The notes beneath the pieces are model-generated. The model was not told the DNA's origin, made no database searches, and saw nothing but the letters and a program-made list of their open reading frames with translations. From Virgibacillus aidingensis (GTDB lineage: Bacteria > Bacillota > Bacilli > Bacillales > Amphibacillaceae): 64,000 nucleotides of DNA. The position numbers were made by a program, and so were the translations under genes. The stretch's first letter is position 1, and each line of letters starts with the position of its first letter. The stretch spans positions 248,001-312,000 of the forward strand of contig NZ_WIXN01000001.1 in NCBI RefSeq assembly GCF_010994035.1. The letters run 5' to 3'. Below, piece after piece: positions 36,501-45,808 of this stretch.

Positions 36501-36535
36501 AAAAAAAAAGACGGCCATTACACAGGCCGTCTTCC
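36501..36535 (-). terminator. Terminator of trhO
   Basis: On the minus strand AAGACGGCC / GGCCGTCTT (36508-36516 with 36525-36533) is followed by an uninterrupted T-tract. It lies 18 bases past the trhO stop. Confidence 0.85.
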
Positions 36536-36552
36536 AATAATACAAAATATAT

Positions 36553-37524
36553 TCACGCCTCTTTTTGGTAGCTTTCTCCAAGCAGCTCAAGACGGCGATT
36601 AATTTCTTCCTGGGACAAATTATGTTCTTTTACATACATATTTCTCGGGCTTACACGGCATTCATGTGTACAGCCGCGCATATATTTATGCTCGTTTTCT
36701 TCCGAGCACAAAATTTGTTTGTTGCATTCCGGGTTCGCGCAATTGACATATCGTTCACATGGCTTACCATCAAAATAATCTGTGCCGACAATGACATGCT
36801 CTTTTTGATTAATCGGAACGGAAATACGTTCATCAAACACGTAACATCTGCCATCCCATAATTCACCCTGTACTTCAGGATCTTTTCCGTAGCTTACAAT
36901 TCCGCCGTGAAGCTGGGAAACATCTTCGAAACCTTCCTCCAGCATCCAGCCGGAAAACTTTTCGCAGCGGATTCCGCCGGTACAATAGGTTAATATCTTT
37001 TTGCCTTCAAATTGATCCTTATTTTCCCGGATCCAGTCGGGAAGTTCACGGAAGGTTTCAATTTCAGGACGGACTGCACCGCGGAAGTGGCCCAGATCAT
37101 ATTCATAATCATTCCGTGCGTCGATGACGACCGTATCTTCTTCCTGCATTGCTTCATAAAATTCTTTTGGCGATAAATAATTTCCCGTTGTTTCCAAAGG
37201 GTTGATGTCCTCTTTAAGTCTTAAAGTAACGAGCTCTTCACGTGGTCTTACATGCATTTTTTTGAATGCATGTCCGTCATGTTCATCAATTTTGAAGACC
37301 ATGTCCTTAAAGCGGGGATCGTTATGCATAGCTTCCATATACGCATCGGTTTGTTCCACCGTACCGGAAACCGTGCCATTGATTCCTTCCTGTGCAACAA
37401 GTATTCTCCCTTTAAGGCCCAACTCCCTGCAGAAAGTCAAATGCGCTGCTGCATAGCCTTCAGGGTCCTCAATTTGCACATAGTTATAATACAATAAAAC
37501 CCGATAATTTTTATTGCTTTCCAT
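36553..37524 (-). CDS. trhO: tRNA uridine(34) hydroxylase, rhodanese-related
   Basis: A TrhO/YceA/YbfQ-family protein of 323 residues. It is needed for O2-dependent hydroxylation of tRNA U34 to 5-hydroxyuridine. Residues ~1-95 form the acylphosphatase-like UPF0176 N-terminal domain ([12 protein letters not shown]). Residues ~110-215 form the rhodanese domain, with active-site Cys 181 in [18 protein letters not shown]-terminal Cys-rich region ([18 protein letters not shown]) looks metal-binding. The ATG at 37524 follows GGTGGCAGAAAT; the frame upstream is open but unlike the family. Confidence 0.93.
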   Translation of the reverse strand: MESNKNYRVLLYYNYVQIEDPEGYAAAHLTFCRELGLKGRILVAQEGINGTVSGTVEQTDAYMEAMHNDPRFKDMVFKIDEHDGHAFKKMHVRPREELVTLRLKEDINPLETTGNYLSPKEFYEAMQEEDTVVIDARNDYEYDLGHFRGAVRPEIETFRELPDWIRENKDQFEGKKILTYCTGGIRCEKFSGWMLEEGFEDVSQLHGGIVSYGKDPEVQGELWDGRCYVFDERISVPINQKEHVIVGTDYFDGKPCERYVNCANPECNKQILCSEENEHKYMRGCTHECRVSPRNMYVKEHNLSQEEINRRLELLGESYQKEA

Positions 37525-37744
37525 ATTTCTGCCACCTGTCATTTTGTATTTGCAAGATACATAATGTGTGGTGTGATATTCAATTATCATCTTGCACAAA
37601 GGGTATTATAACAATTTTTAACATGAATATCAAAAGGTGAAAATTCATTGGAGATGGATGGAGTTCGTTTTTAATTCGGCAGATGGGGAATAGTTGGGGT
37701 GTAATAAATATTTTTTGATTGGGTTTGTACTGGAGGGAGTGACT

Positions 37745-38917
37745 GTGGAAACTGTACCATTAGGCATTATTGCCGCACCAAATTTACCGGCTAATATTGC
37801 AGAAGATCTTAAAAATGAAGTAGCTGATCTCCTTTCATATACTATTGATGATCGGGTGGAATGGAAGGTTGAATCCTTGATAGACCCGTTAATAGGAGTT
37901 GCAGAAAATACAAACGAAATTCTCGATAAAGTAGTAAACATAAAAAAAGAATATGGCTGGAATTATGCCATTTGCTTAACAGACCTTCCTTTGTATTCCG
38001 GAAAACACCTGGTCGTTGCAGATGCCAGCATTGAAAATAGTGTAGCCCAAATTTCCATTCCTGTATTTGGTTTTATGCCTATGCGCAGCAGGATAAAAAA
38101 AGCATTTATTCAATTAATGGGTGAACTATATTATCGGTATTCTCCAAAGGATCCCTTTACGACCGATGTTGTTCACATGAAACCTTTTTTAAAGGAATAT
38201 AAAAACAAAAAGTTTCCTAAACCAAAGACCTTATCCCTGTCATTAACGGAAAGAGTGGAAGTGGCGGATAATGAGCAGGTAGACGTCCGTTATATGATTA
38301 AATCCCGTATAATCGGGCGGATGCGTGTTTTGGCGGGAATGACTTTTGCAAACCGTCCATGGACGGCATTGTTTTCATTTAATAAACTGATTACCCTTTC
38401 CTTTGCAACCGGGACTTATATTTCCATTTTCCCGACCCCGTGGCAGCTGAGTATTGCCTATAGTCCCGGAAGGTTTATTGCTGTTATGATTTTGGCGATA
38501 TTGGGGACCGTTATATGGGTGATTTTTTCCCATGAGTTATGGGAAAAACCAACCGAAAAGGGGAAGAAACGGTGGCGTGATCTATACAATTGGACAACTT
38601 TTACTACATTGGGTGTGATCATCATCAGCAATTATATTATGCTGTTTATTATATTTCTTGCAGCAATTGCTGTCTTTGTCCCCCCATCCCTCTTTGAAGC
38701 ATGGACCGGCTTGGACGAGGAGCCGACACCTGAATACTATTTTGCCCTTGTCTGGCTCATTACTTCACTGGGAACGCTTGCCGGGGCGATTGGGACAGGT
38801 ATTGAAGATGAAGGAAAGATTCGGGACATCACCTACTCCTACAGGCAAAAACAGCGCTATTACGAAATTGAAAAAGAAGAAGAGGAAGGAAAAGACCAGA
38901 AGGCAGAAAGCTCCTGA
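37745..38917 (+). CDS. Membrane protein of unknown function, paralog 1
   Basis: A 390-residue protein with a soluble N-terminal half and membrane helices after residue ~215. The N-terminus GIIAAPNLPANIAEDL and the segment NYAICLTDLPLYSGK are conserved with the neighbour at 38949. A final cytoplasmic tail carries RDITYSYRQKQRYYEIEKEEE. Similar Bacillaceae proteins have sometimes been labelled methylene-tetrahydrofolate dehydrogenase; nothing in this sequence supports a folate enzyme. A GTG at 37745 with GGAGGG at proper spacing was chosen; another GTG sits two codons upstream. Confidence 0.75.
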   Translation: METVPLGIIAAPNLPANIAEDLKNEVADLLSYTIDDRVEWKVESLIDPLIGVAENTNEILDKVVNIKKEYGWNYAICLTDLPLYSGKHLVVADASIENSVAQISIPVFGFMPMRSRIKKAFIQLMGELYYRYSPKDPFTTDVVHMKPFLKEYKNKKFPKPKTLSLSLTERVEVADNEQVDVRYMIKSRIIGRMRVLAGMTFANRPWTALFSFNKLITLSFATGTYISIFPTPWQLSIAYSPGRFIAVMILAILGTVIWVIFSHELWEKPTEKGKKRWRDLYNWTTFTTLGVIIISNYIMLFIIFLAAIAVFVPPSLFEAWTGLDEEPTPEYYFALVWLITSLGTLAGAIGTGIEDEGKIRDITYSYRQKQRYYEIEKEEEEGKDQKAESS

Positions 38918-38948
38918 CTCACTAGTATTTTGAGGGGAGGCAGCGGAG

Positions 38949-40064
38949 ATGGAGAAACACAATTACATCGGTCTTATTACTGCACCGGAACTGCCAACGG
39001 AAATGGTAAAAAAATTTATCGATAAACTGCCGCAGGTTTTTGAGCAGAAAATAGACAGGAGTGCTTCCTGGGAAGTAGAAATGGTGGAGGACCCACTTAC
39101 AGGTGCAGCAGAAGGCGCAAATGAAATATTTGATGAAACATTAAAAATAAAAAAGAAAAATAACTGGGATTACGCTATATCCTTAACAGACCTGCCGATT
39201 TTTTACGGAAAGTATACAGTGGCTGCCGATCAACACTTCCAAAATAATATTGCCTCCATTTCCATTCCTGCATTTGGCTGGATAAAATTGAAGTCTGCTG
39301 TAATGAAAGCCATTGTCCATATTCTAAAGGAGCTGGTATATCATTCCGAAGATAAAAATAGGGAAGAAATAGCGGAAAAATGTGCACCTGAAAAATGGGA
39401 AAAAAACTTTCCAGCTATTTGGGTTAAAAGGATGGAAACAGTTGATCATCCCCGGCAGGCAGAGGTTCAGTATTTGATAATTCCTAAAGTATATGGAAAA
39501 ATAAGGCTGCTTATTGGCATGATCCAATCCAACAGGCCAATGAGTATCATGAGATCCTTTAAAAAGGTCTTAGCCGTTGCTTTTTCAACGGGAGCATTTG
39601 GTCTTATCTTTACAACCCTGTGGAATCTTTCGGTTATTCTGAGTACAGCCAGACTGGGCGGATTAATGACTGCAGCGATCATGGTCATGATCATATGGAT
39701 TATCTTTAATCATCATTTATGGGAAGGAAAATCTGCAGGAAATGACAGAAGGCTGCGCCGTCTGTATAATTTAGCAACCTTCTTTACAATTTTCATTTCG
39801 GTGGTTACTTATTATATACTTTTATGGGGATTCTTTTTTACAGCAGCTGCAGTACTTATTCCGCCCGAAGTTTTTAAGGATGCTGTCCCGATGGAAGGGG
39901 ATACCAGTATTGTTCATTATATGCGCGTTTCCTGGGTGGCGGCATCCATTTCTACGATCGCAGGGGCAATCGGAGCTGGGATGGAAAATGAGGAGCTGGT
40001 TCGGGATATCACGTATGGATACAGGCAAAAACGAAGATTTAACGGAATTCAGAGTGGGGAATAA
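38949..40064 (+). CDS. Membrane protein of unknown function, paralog 2
   Basis: A 371-residue paralog of the preceding gene, 31 bases downstream with AGGGGAGGCAGCGG before its ATG. Shared blocks, in order: GLITAPELPTEM, WEVEMVEDPLTGAAEGANEI, WDYAISLTDLPIFYGKY, SISIPAFGWI, an RLLIGMIQSNRP stretch before the first helices, a membrane domain (about residues 210-350), and RDITYGYRQKRR at the C-terminus. Probably co-transcribed with paralog 1. A terminator follows. Function is unknown. Confidence 0.77.
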   Translation: MEKHNYIGLITAPELPTEMVKKFIDKLPQVFEQKIDRSASWEVEMVEDPLTGAAEGANEIFDETLKIKKKNNWDYAISLTDLPIFYGKYTVAADQHFQNNIASISIPAFGWIKLKSAVMKAIVHILKELVYHSEDKNREEIAEKCAPEKWEKNFPAIWVKRMETVDHPRQAEVQYLIIPKVYGKIRLLIGMIQSNRPMSIMRSFKKVLAVAFSTGAFGLIFTTLWNLSVILSTARLGGLMTAAIMVMIIWIIFNHHLWEGKSAGNDRRLRRLYNLATFFTIFISVVTYYILLWGFFFTAAAVLIPPEVFKDAVPMEGDTSIVHYMRVSWVAASISTIAGAIGAGMENEELVRDITYGYRQKRRFNGIQSGE

Positions 40065-40090
40065 TGCCGAAGAATGTTACTTTGATAAAT

Positions 40091-40116
40091 AAAAATGCAA
40101 TTCACTTGCATTTTTT
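40091..40116 (+). terminator. Terminator after paralog 2
   Basis: AAAATGCAA / TTGCATTTT (40092-40100 with 40106-40114) followed by T-tract. Confidence 0.75.
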
Positions 40117-40248
40117 CGGAAAAAAGGGTAAAGTTAAAAGGGCAAAAGGAAATTGAGAAATACTTTACGATCTCTTTATCAAAGTGGTGTAAAAGTATTT
40201 ATGATTCAATTATACTTTGCACGATACTTGTATAAGGAGGTCATATCC

Positions 40249-40446
40249 ATGACTGGTAAAGTAAAATGGTTTAATGCAGAAAAAGGTTTTGGTTTCATCG
40301 AGCGTGAAGATGGAGACGATGTATTCGTACATTTCTCTGCTATCCAGGCTGAGGGCTTCAAAACACTTGAAGAAGGCCAGGATGTTGAATTCGAAATTGT
40401 CGAAGGAAACCGCGGACCACAAGCAGCTAATGTAACTCGTCTGTAA
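40249..40446 (+). CDS. Cold-shock protein, CspA family
   Basis: A 65-residue single cold-shock domain RNA chaperone. [18 protein letters not shown] contains the RNP1-like KGFGFIE, and [10 protein letters not shown] contains the RNP2-like motif. TAAGGAGGTCATATCC precedes the ATG at 40249, so a longer in-frame upstream extension is not used. The gap of about 130 bases after the preceding terminator allows the usual long cold-shock leader. A terminator follows. Confidence 0.95.
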   Translation: MTGKVKWFNAEKGFGFIEREDGDDVFVHFSAIQAEGFKTLEEGQDVEFEIVEGNRGPQAANVTRL

Positions 40447-40458
40447 TAAATGATATGT

Positions 40459-40495
40459 AAAAGGTTTATCTCTTGAGGGAGGTAAACCTTTTTTA
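40459..40495 (+). terminator. Terminator after the cold-shock gene
   Basis: AAAAGGTTTA / TAAACCTTTT stem with a T-tract (40459-40468 with 40483-40492). Confidence 0.85.
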
Positions 40496-40581
40496 TGTTT
40501 TACACATAAATGGGCAGACAGACGCGGGCTTTTCCAAACTGTTTTGGTGTAAGAAACAATCTTTGGCAGGAGGCAGGGTAA

Positions 40582-41271
40582 ATGAGCACGTTTGATTGGG
40601 AAGGGGAAGCAGAACTGAAATGGGATAATCAGGCAGAATCCTGGAGCAGCCGGAGCCGTCATATGTGGGAAAAGGGCAGCAGAATGGATGTGATCCCATT
40701 CTTGGAAGACAATTTGCCAAAAGGAAGTAAGATACTTGATATTGGCTGTGCTGATGGATATGGTTCTCTGAAGTTGGCAAAAGCCGGCTACCATGTGATT
40801 GGCACGGATATTTCCGGTGAGATGATCAGACGTGCGAAAGACCAGGCAACTCCCGGACAGGCCACTTTTATCAAGGGAGACGTTAATGACTTGCCTTTTG
40901 GGGATAGGGAATTTGATGGCATCATGGCGATTAATGTACTGGAGTGGACAGCAGACCCTGCGAAAGCATTAAAGGAAATATTCCGGGTTGTAAAAGAAAA
41001 TGGATTGCTTTGTATAGGTTTATTAGGCCCGACTGCAGGTCCTAGAATGAACAGTTACCCGCGGCTGCAAGGGAAGAACGCCATTTGTAACACAATGATG
41101 CCGTGGGAGTTTGAAAAGCTGGCATTTGAAATGGGCCTGGAATATGTGGATGGGTATGGTGTCTATAAAAAAGGGGTAAAGGAAAATCAATATAAAGATT
41201 TACCTCGGGAATTAAGGCAGGCATTAACATTTCTGTGGGTGTTTATGCTGCGAAAGGTGGATAAAGGATGA
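40582..41271 (+). CDS. Class I SAM-dependent methyltransferase
   Basis: A 229-residue methyltransferase with SAM-binding motif I ILDIGCADGYGSLKLA near residue 51, an acidic motif II region (VIGTDISGEMI), and motif IV-like DGIMAINVLEWT. It belongs to the Methyltransf_11/25 type. The substrate is unknown. Its last four bases overlap the start of the next gene (ATGA), which indicates translational coupling. Start after GGCAGGAGGCAGGGTAA. Confidence 0.87.
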   Translation: MSTFDWEGEAELKWDNQAESWSSRSRHMWEKGSRMDVIPFLEDNLPKGSKILDIGCADGYGSLKLAKAGYHVIGTDISGEMIRRAKDQATPGQATFIKGDVNDLPFGDREFDGIMAINVLEWTADPAKALKEIFRVVKENGLLCIGLLGPTAGPRMNSYPRLQGKNAICNTMMPWEFEKLAFEMGLEYVDGYGVYKKGVKENQYKDLPRELRQALTFLWVFMLRKVDKG

Positions 41272-41582
41272 GCAGAGAAATAGAAGAAAAAGTGATAGCT
41301 CAATATCAGGAAGATGAAGAAAATATGATTCTCGTTTTTGTTCAGTGGTGCGTAAACCGGGGAATCGATCCAATCGTATTATATCAAAAGGCTTACCCCG
41401 ACCAGCCTGTGAATAATAAATTAAGGAGTGCTTTGGATTTTACCGTGCCAAAAGATGAAGCGGAACAAATTTCAGATGATCTTTTATTGGAAATCCTTGA
41501 TTTCTTTGGCAACTATGATCTGGCACAGGTTGTTTACGAGGAAAAAAACAAAAGGATAGCTAGGGAGAATGACGAGGATTAA
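41268..41582 (+). CDS. Small acidic protein coupled to the methyltransferase
   Basis: A 104-residue soluble, acidic, mostly helical protein (MSREIEEKVIAQYQEDEEN; VFVQWCVNRGIDPIVLYQKAYP; LLLEILDFFGNYDLAQVVYE). It has no motif that I recognise. The 4-base overlap with the methyltransferase suggests partner or accessory function, by inference only. Confidence 0.7.
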   Translation: MSREIEEKVIAQYQEDEENMILVFVQWCVNRGIDPIVLYQKAYPDQPVNNKLRSALDFTVPKDEAEQISDDLLLEILDFFGNYDLAQVVYEEKNKRIARENDED

Positions 41583-41943
41583 TTGTCTATCAAGGTTCTA
41601 TTCTCTGCACCATGGCAAGTGAGACTTTCCTTAACCACTATTTAAATATAGGCACACGCCTGGAGACTTTACGCTTATTATATACTTGTCATCACATGAT
41701 ATTAAATTAAATTGCTTAAACATAATAGGCTGCACATGAAATATTGGCAAGTATCATGAGTGATGTTTCATTAGAGTGAAATCTTTTTATGATTTTTTTT
41801 ACCTAAGTCGAAAGATGTTAATTAGATAAAAAACCTCCTTTTGCCCCTGTATTCCCGGAATAGAAAACGATACATTTGCCTTATTGTTTTTTTGAATAGG
41901 GGTAGTAGAATAACTCTTAACAATAGGAAGAGGAGGAAATTTT
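41583..41943. other. Gap of 361 bases upstream of the dipeptidase gene
   Basis: AT-rich, no supported gene. A possible promoter for the dipeptidase is TTGTTT (41884-41889), 16 bases, TAGAAT (41906-41911). Confidence 0.4.
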
Positions 41944-43359
41944 ATGAAAAACAAGTTTCTATTTCTTTTATTTACGATTTTCTTCTTATGTTTTAACTCC
42001 ACTTCGGTTCTTGCACAGCCGACCCCAGGACAGGATGCGGATTCAATTCATTCAAAAGCAACAGTAGTCGACGGTCATATTGACACGATGATGCATGTTG
42101 TTGATGATGATACATGGCTTCCCGCATTGGATATTGGGGAAGAAACATCATTGCATGTTGATATACCGAAGCTTCAAGCCGGTGGTTTAAACGCTCCTTT
42201 ATTTGCAGCCTATACTTCTGGATATTACGATAACAATCCTCGCAGTATTAGCAGAACATTAGCCTTGATCAATGCCTTGTATTGGACAGAAGAACAAAAC
42301 CTAAATGACCTGAAAATTGCTGCATCAACTAAAGAAATCAGACAAGCAGTCAAGAATAATAAAATCGCGGCTGTTCCCGCCATAGAAGGAGCCTATTCCA
42401 TGGAGGAGCACAATGCAATTGGTTTGCTCCACCAATATAATGACCTTGGGATTAAAGCAATCGGGTTTAACTGGAACTATTCAAACGCGCTGGGTGAAGG
42501 TGCTAACAGAGTGTACGGTGATCCGGAAAGAACTCCATCAGAAGGCGGACTGACAGATTTAGGTGCAGAAGTCGCTCGTGAAATGAATAAACTGGGGATT
42601 GTGATTGATGTTTCACATATGTCTAGAAACACGTTCTGGGATGTGATGGAGGTTACTGAAGCACCTGTTATTGCCTCGCATTCCGGCGTCAATGCATTAA
42701 AGGATCACCAGCGTAATCTCACAGATGAACAGTTACTAGCATTAAAAGAAAATGGCGGGGTTATAAACATCGTCTTCTACCCTGTGTTTTTGACAGACAA
42801 CCCGCAAGGTTATGTGGAAGATGTTGTTGACCATATTGATTATGCTGTTAATTTAATCGGTATTGATCATGTTGGGCTGGGTTCAGACTTTGACGGTGCA
42901 TCCATGCCTGCCGATTTACAGGATGCCTCTCAATTGCCTAATATTACGGAAGAATTAGTGAGGCGGGGTTATTCTAAACCTGAAATTGAAAAGATTCTCG
43001 GTAAAAATATATTGCGCGTGATTCAGGAAGCAGAAAAACTTGCGGAAAATGACCCATCGAAACGCGGTGTAAGTCCGGACATCATGCCGTCTTATGAAAT
43101 GGGAGAAATTATTGACACTAGAACACCGGAACTGACAGCCGAAATTGCAACTAAAAGGGGACCGGCTGTAGATGAAAACAGTTTTAGGGTAATTGTAGAT
43201 GGCATGGAATATGAGCCAGAATATAATAGAGAAACTTCTGTACTATCATTGCAGTTGACAGAAAACCTGGAAGAGCGTTTCCATGTCGTGACTTTTGAAG
43301 CTGCCAATAGAGCTGGGAAAGTATCAAGAGAAACAAGAATCTTTTATATAAACGATTAA
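41944..43359 (+). CDS. Exported membrane-dipeptidase (M19) family protein
   Basis: A 471-residue zinc dipeptidase of the renal dipeptidase family with a classical signal peptide (cleavage probably after VLAQ, residue ~27). Zinc ligands are visible: His and Asp in VVDGHIDTMMH, Glu in PAIEGAYSM, His in DVSHMSRNTF, His in ASHSGVNAL, and the late Asp in GSDFDGAS. A C-terminal extension of about 70 residues after the catalytic domain, following a PSYEMGEIIDT linker, has no recognised family and resembles a small beta domain. GAGGAGGAAATTTT precedes the ATG. Confidence 0.9.
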   Translation: MKNKFLFLLFTIFFLCFNSTSVLAQPTPGQDADSIHSKATVVDGHIDTMMHVVDDDTWLPALDIGEETSLHVDIPKLQAGGLNAPLFAAYTSGYYDNNPRSISRTLALINALYWTEEQNLNDLKIAASTKEIRQAVKNNKIAAVPAIEGAYSMEEHNAIGLLHQYNDLGIKAIGFNWNYSNALGEGANRVYGDPERTPSEGGLTDLGAEVAREMNKLGIVIDVSHMSRNTFWDVMEVTEAPVIASHSGVNALKDHQRNLTDEQLLALKENGGVINIVFYPVFLTDNPQGYVEDVVDHIDYAVNLIGIDHVGLGSDFDGASMPADLQDASQLPNITEELVRRGYSKPEIEKILGKNILRVIQEAEKLAENDPSKRGVSPDIMPSYEMGEIIDTRTPELTAEIATKRGPAVDENSFRVIVDGMEYEPEYNRETSVLSLQLTENLEERFHVVTFEAANRAGKVSRETRIFYIND

Positions 43360-43406
43360 TTTTTGAAGCGCAGCTGATCATCGGTTTAATTGAAATAGCT
43401 AAGCAT

Positions 43407-43445
43407 AAAAAGGAGCTGGAATCCTGATTTTCAGCTCCTTTTTAT
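43407..43445. terminator. Bidirectional terminator
   Basis: AAAAAGGAGCTG / CAGCTCCTTTTT (43407-43418 with 43432-43443) between the convergent dipeptidase and ykwC genes. Confidence 0.87.
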
Positions 43446-43486
43446 ATGAAAAAAGCTCAGAATAAAGAAACATATTATGAATTTTT

Positions 43487-44371
43487 TTAAGTAAGTTTCG
43501 CATCAAACAGCTTGAACAATGCTTGCGTTCCGCTGTCATTTTCCCCTTTTTCAGCAAGTTCTTTATAAAGCTCCAGTGATAAAGCCAAACCTGGTGTGGA
43601 TAAACCCATTTCCTCAGCGGCTTCCAGGGCAATTGTCATATCTTTAATAAAATGTTTTACATAAAATCCCGGGGCATAATCCTCTTTGATCATCCGAGGA
43701 GCCAGATTGGATAATGACCAGCTTCCTGCTGCGCCTGTCGTTATGCTGTCAAGCACGAGATCCGGATCAAGGCCGGCTTTTTTGGCATATACAATTGCTT
43801 CACATACCCCGATCATGTTGGAAGCAATGGTAATCTGATTTGCGAGTTTTGTGTGCTGGCCGGCACCTGCTTCACCCTGCAAAATAATGTTTTCCCCCAT
43901 AATGTTAAAAATAGGGTAAAGCATATCGAAATGTTCTTTGTCGCCGCCGATCATAATCGCAAGCTTGCCGTTTTTGGCACCTATATCCCCGCCGGAAACA
44001 GGTGCATCCATGGCATATAGCCCTTTTGTTTGTGCTTCTTTGTAAATGCGTTTTGCCAAAGCCGGTTTAGATGTAGTCATGTCCACCAGATACGTGCCGG
44101 ATTTTGCATTTTCCAAAATGCCATTTTTACCAAAATAAATATTTTCCACATCATAAGGATATCCCACCATCGTTATAATTACATCGGAAGCCGCAGCAAG
44201 TTCTGCTACTGTATTTTTCCAGGACGCGCCTTTTTTTATCAGCTCCTCCGCTTTTTCTTTTGTACGTGTATACACTGCAATAGAATAACCTGCTTCCTGC
44301 AGATTTGCTGCCATGCTTTTTCCCATTACCCCAGTACCAATAAAGCCAATTAATGCATCCTTTGTAAGCAT
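43487..44371 (-). CDS. ykwC: NAD(P)-dependent beta-hydroxyacid dehydrogenase YkwC
   Basis: A 294-residue member of the 3-hydroxyisobutyrate dehydrogenase family. It has N-terminal Rossmann motif IGFIGTGVMGKSMAANL, substrate-binding APVSGGDIGAKNG, the catalytic-Lys helix GQHTKLANQI, and a long C-terminal helical domain with SWSLSNLAPRM and FYVKHFIKDM. It closely follows B. subtilis YkwC. The exact hydroxyacid is not known. The start follows AAAAGGAGTGATTGG. Confidence 0.9.
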   Translation of the reverse strand: MLTKDALIGFIGTGVMGKSMAANLQEAGYSIAVYTRTKEKAEELIKKGASWKNTVAELAAASDVIITMVGYPYDVENIYFGKNGILENAKSGTYLVDMTTSKPALAKRIYKEAQTKGLYAMDAPVSGGDIGAKNGKLAIMIGGDKEHFDMLYPIFNIMGENIILQGEAGAGQHTKLANQITIASNMIGVCEAIVYAKKAGLDPDLVLDSITTGAAGSWSLSNLAPRMIKEDYAPGFYVKHFIKDMTIALEAAEEMGLSTPGLALSLELYKELAEKGENDSGTQALFKLFDAKLT

Positions 44372-44583
44372 CCAATCACTCCTTTTCCCTTACCATATTA
44401 TTTCGACATGACGATGAAAAGTCCTTTTACAGTAATTAAAAAATGGGGTGCCCCACATATCAAGAACAGCTAATAGAAAACTTCCACATATTAACACGCA
44501 CTGCAAGGGAAATTTAGAGAATGTCTTTTTGATGTTACGTGCATAGTATAGGTACAAATTAAAGTAAATGGAGGATGATCTTA

Positions 44584-45264
44584 ATGATCACAAGCGAGCA
44601 AATAGCGCAATGTAAAGCTGCATTACTAAAGAGGCAAACTGAATTAATCAATCATATGCAGGAGCATTTCGGTACATCGCTTGAACTTGCAAAAGAATCT
44701 GTGAGTGAGCTATCTAATTATGATAATCATCCTGGTGACATGGGCACCGAATTATATGAAAGAGAAAAAGATATTGCTCTGAATGAACATGCTGAAACGG
44801 AGCTGGAGGAAATAAATGAAGCACTTCATGCGATAGAAGAAGGAACCTATGGAATCTGTAAAATATGCGGGGCAGATATCCCTGCTGAAAGACTGGAAGC
44901 AATGCCTGCTGCTGACCGCTGTCTGGAACATGCAAAGGAAAACACCTTTACCCAATATCGTACAGCAGAAGAAGAGGTATTCAGCCCAAATATAAATCCA
45001 AATGAGGTTACAGAAGAAGAGCAGACGGGATATGATGCAGAGGACAGCTGGCAGGAGGTCAGCCGCTACGGTACGTCCGAGACTTCATCGGATTTTATTG
45101 GTGATCGTGACAACTATGATGAAATGTATCCGAACGATGACGAAAATACAGGAGCTGCAGAGGACGTGGAGGAGTTTTTATCAGCTGATATGGACGGCAA
45201 ATTCACCGGTGTCTCGCCCTATCATGAAAAATATGAAGAAGATGATGATTACTGGGAATCTTAG
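44584..45264 (+). CDS. yteA: YteA-like protein with DksA/TraR zinc finger
   Basis: A 226-residue protein of the YteA family associated with sporulation in Bacillaceae. A coiled N-terminal half (SEQIAQCKAALLKRQ) is followed by the conserved DNHPGDMGTELYEREKD. A C4-like zinc finger runs from CKICG to RCLEH and keeps CxxC plus Cys/His. The last ~80 residues are acidic. The ATG at 44584 is spaced properly from GGAGG; an ATG three codons earlier touches the Shine-Dalgarno sequence. Confidence 0.82.
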   Translation: MITSEQIAQCKAALLKRQTELINHMQEHFGTSLELAKESVSELSNYDNHPGDMGTELYEREKDIALNEHAETELEEINEALHAIEEGTYGICKICGADIPAERLEAMPAADRCLEHAKENTFTQYRTAEEEVFSPNINPNEVTEEEQTGYDAEDSWQEVSRYGTSETSSDFIGDRDNYDEMYPNDDENTGAAEDVEEFLSADMDGKFTGVSPYHEKYEEDDDYWES

Positions 45265-45316
45265 AGTGGAACTTTTTAGCGCCTCATCACGTATAAATCG
45301 GTAAGAGGTGAGAGTG

Positions 45317-45523
45317 ATGAAAGAAAACAAAGGCTGTTTTAAATGCGGGAGTGTAGAGGTGGATACGAAAGAAGTGGCCATGACCGGTACAGGACTGTCG
45401 AAAATGTTTGATATGCAGCATAATCATTTTCTGGCTGTATTCTGCAAGGACTGCGGTTACACCGAATTTTATAATAAAGAAAGCTCAAAAGGGAGTAATA
45501 TTGTTGATTTATTTTTCAGTTAA
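45317..45523 (+). CDS. Zn-ribbon protein, DUF2082-like
   Basis: A 68-residue protein with two CxxC knuckles (CFKCGS and CKDCGY), the second followed by TEFYNKE. The middle segment GTGLSKMFDMQHNHF is the hallmark of DUF2082 Zn-ribbon proteins, described as nucleic-acid-binding. The ATG at 45317 follows AGAGGTG. Confidence 0.8.
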   Translation: MKENKGCFKCGSVEVDTKEVAMTGTGLSKMFDMQHNHFLAVFCKDCGYTEFYNKESSKGSNIVDLFFS

Positions 45524-45546
45524 AAGTGAAGGGGAAGCGGGTACCT

Positions 45547-45615
45547 ATGGCAAAGAATGATATAGTATTTGTTCATGGATTGTCCGCTTTTTCATCATTG
45601 ATATGGAATTATTAA
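45547..45615 (+). pseudogene. Remnant of an alpha/beta hydrolase gene
   Basis: A 22-codon frame begins MAKNDIVFVHGLSAF and stops at 45613-45615. VFVHGLS is the strand-3/oxyanion-hole signature of alpha/beta hydrolases, normally followed by some 200 residues. AAGGGGAAGCGGGTACCT lies upstream as a ribosome binding site. No continuation of the hydrolase is visible in the next 90 bases in any frame. A truncated gene is likely; a coincidental small ORF cannot be excluded. Confidence 0.4.
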
Positions 45616-45702
45616 ACTTGTAAAAGTCAAATACTTTCCATTCAGTGTAACTGCTATTACTAAAGGAAGAGAATCTCTAAAACGTAACACATAACCTCAA
45701 AA

Positions 45703-45742
45703 CAAAGAAATCGATGGGGTGAATTTCCCATCGATTTCTTTG
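45703..45742 (-). terminator. Terminator downstream of htrA
   Basis: Perfect 16-bp stem CAAAGAAATCGATGGG / CCCATCGATTTCTTTG (45703-45718 with 45727-45742). On the minus strand it is followed by TTTTG, so it fits htrA better than the plus-strand genes. Confidence 0.75.
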
Positions 45743-45808
45743 GGGACAAGGAGTTCCATCTATATAAATTTATTAGGAGGTGGTATGGTTAATAAGTTTT
45801 AAAGTGAC

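Noticed and set aside
37745-40064. Methylene-tetrahydrofolate dehydrogenase label for the tandem membrane proteins
   Set aside because: The sequence lacks the folate-enzyme motifs and carries several membrane helices; the label looks like propagated misannotation.
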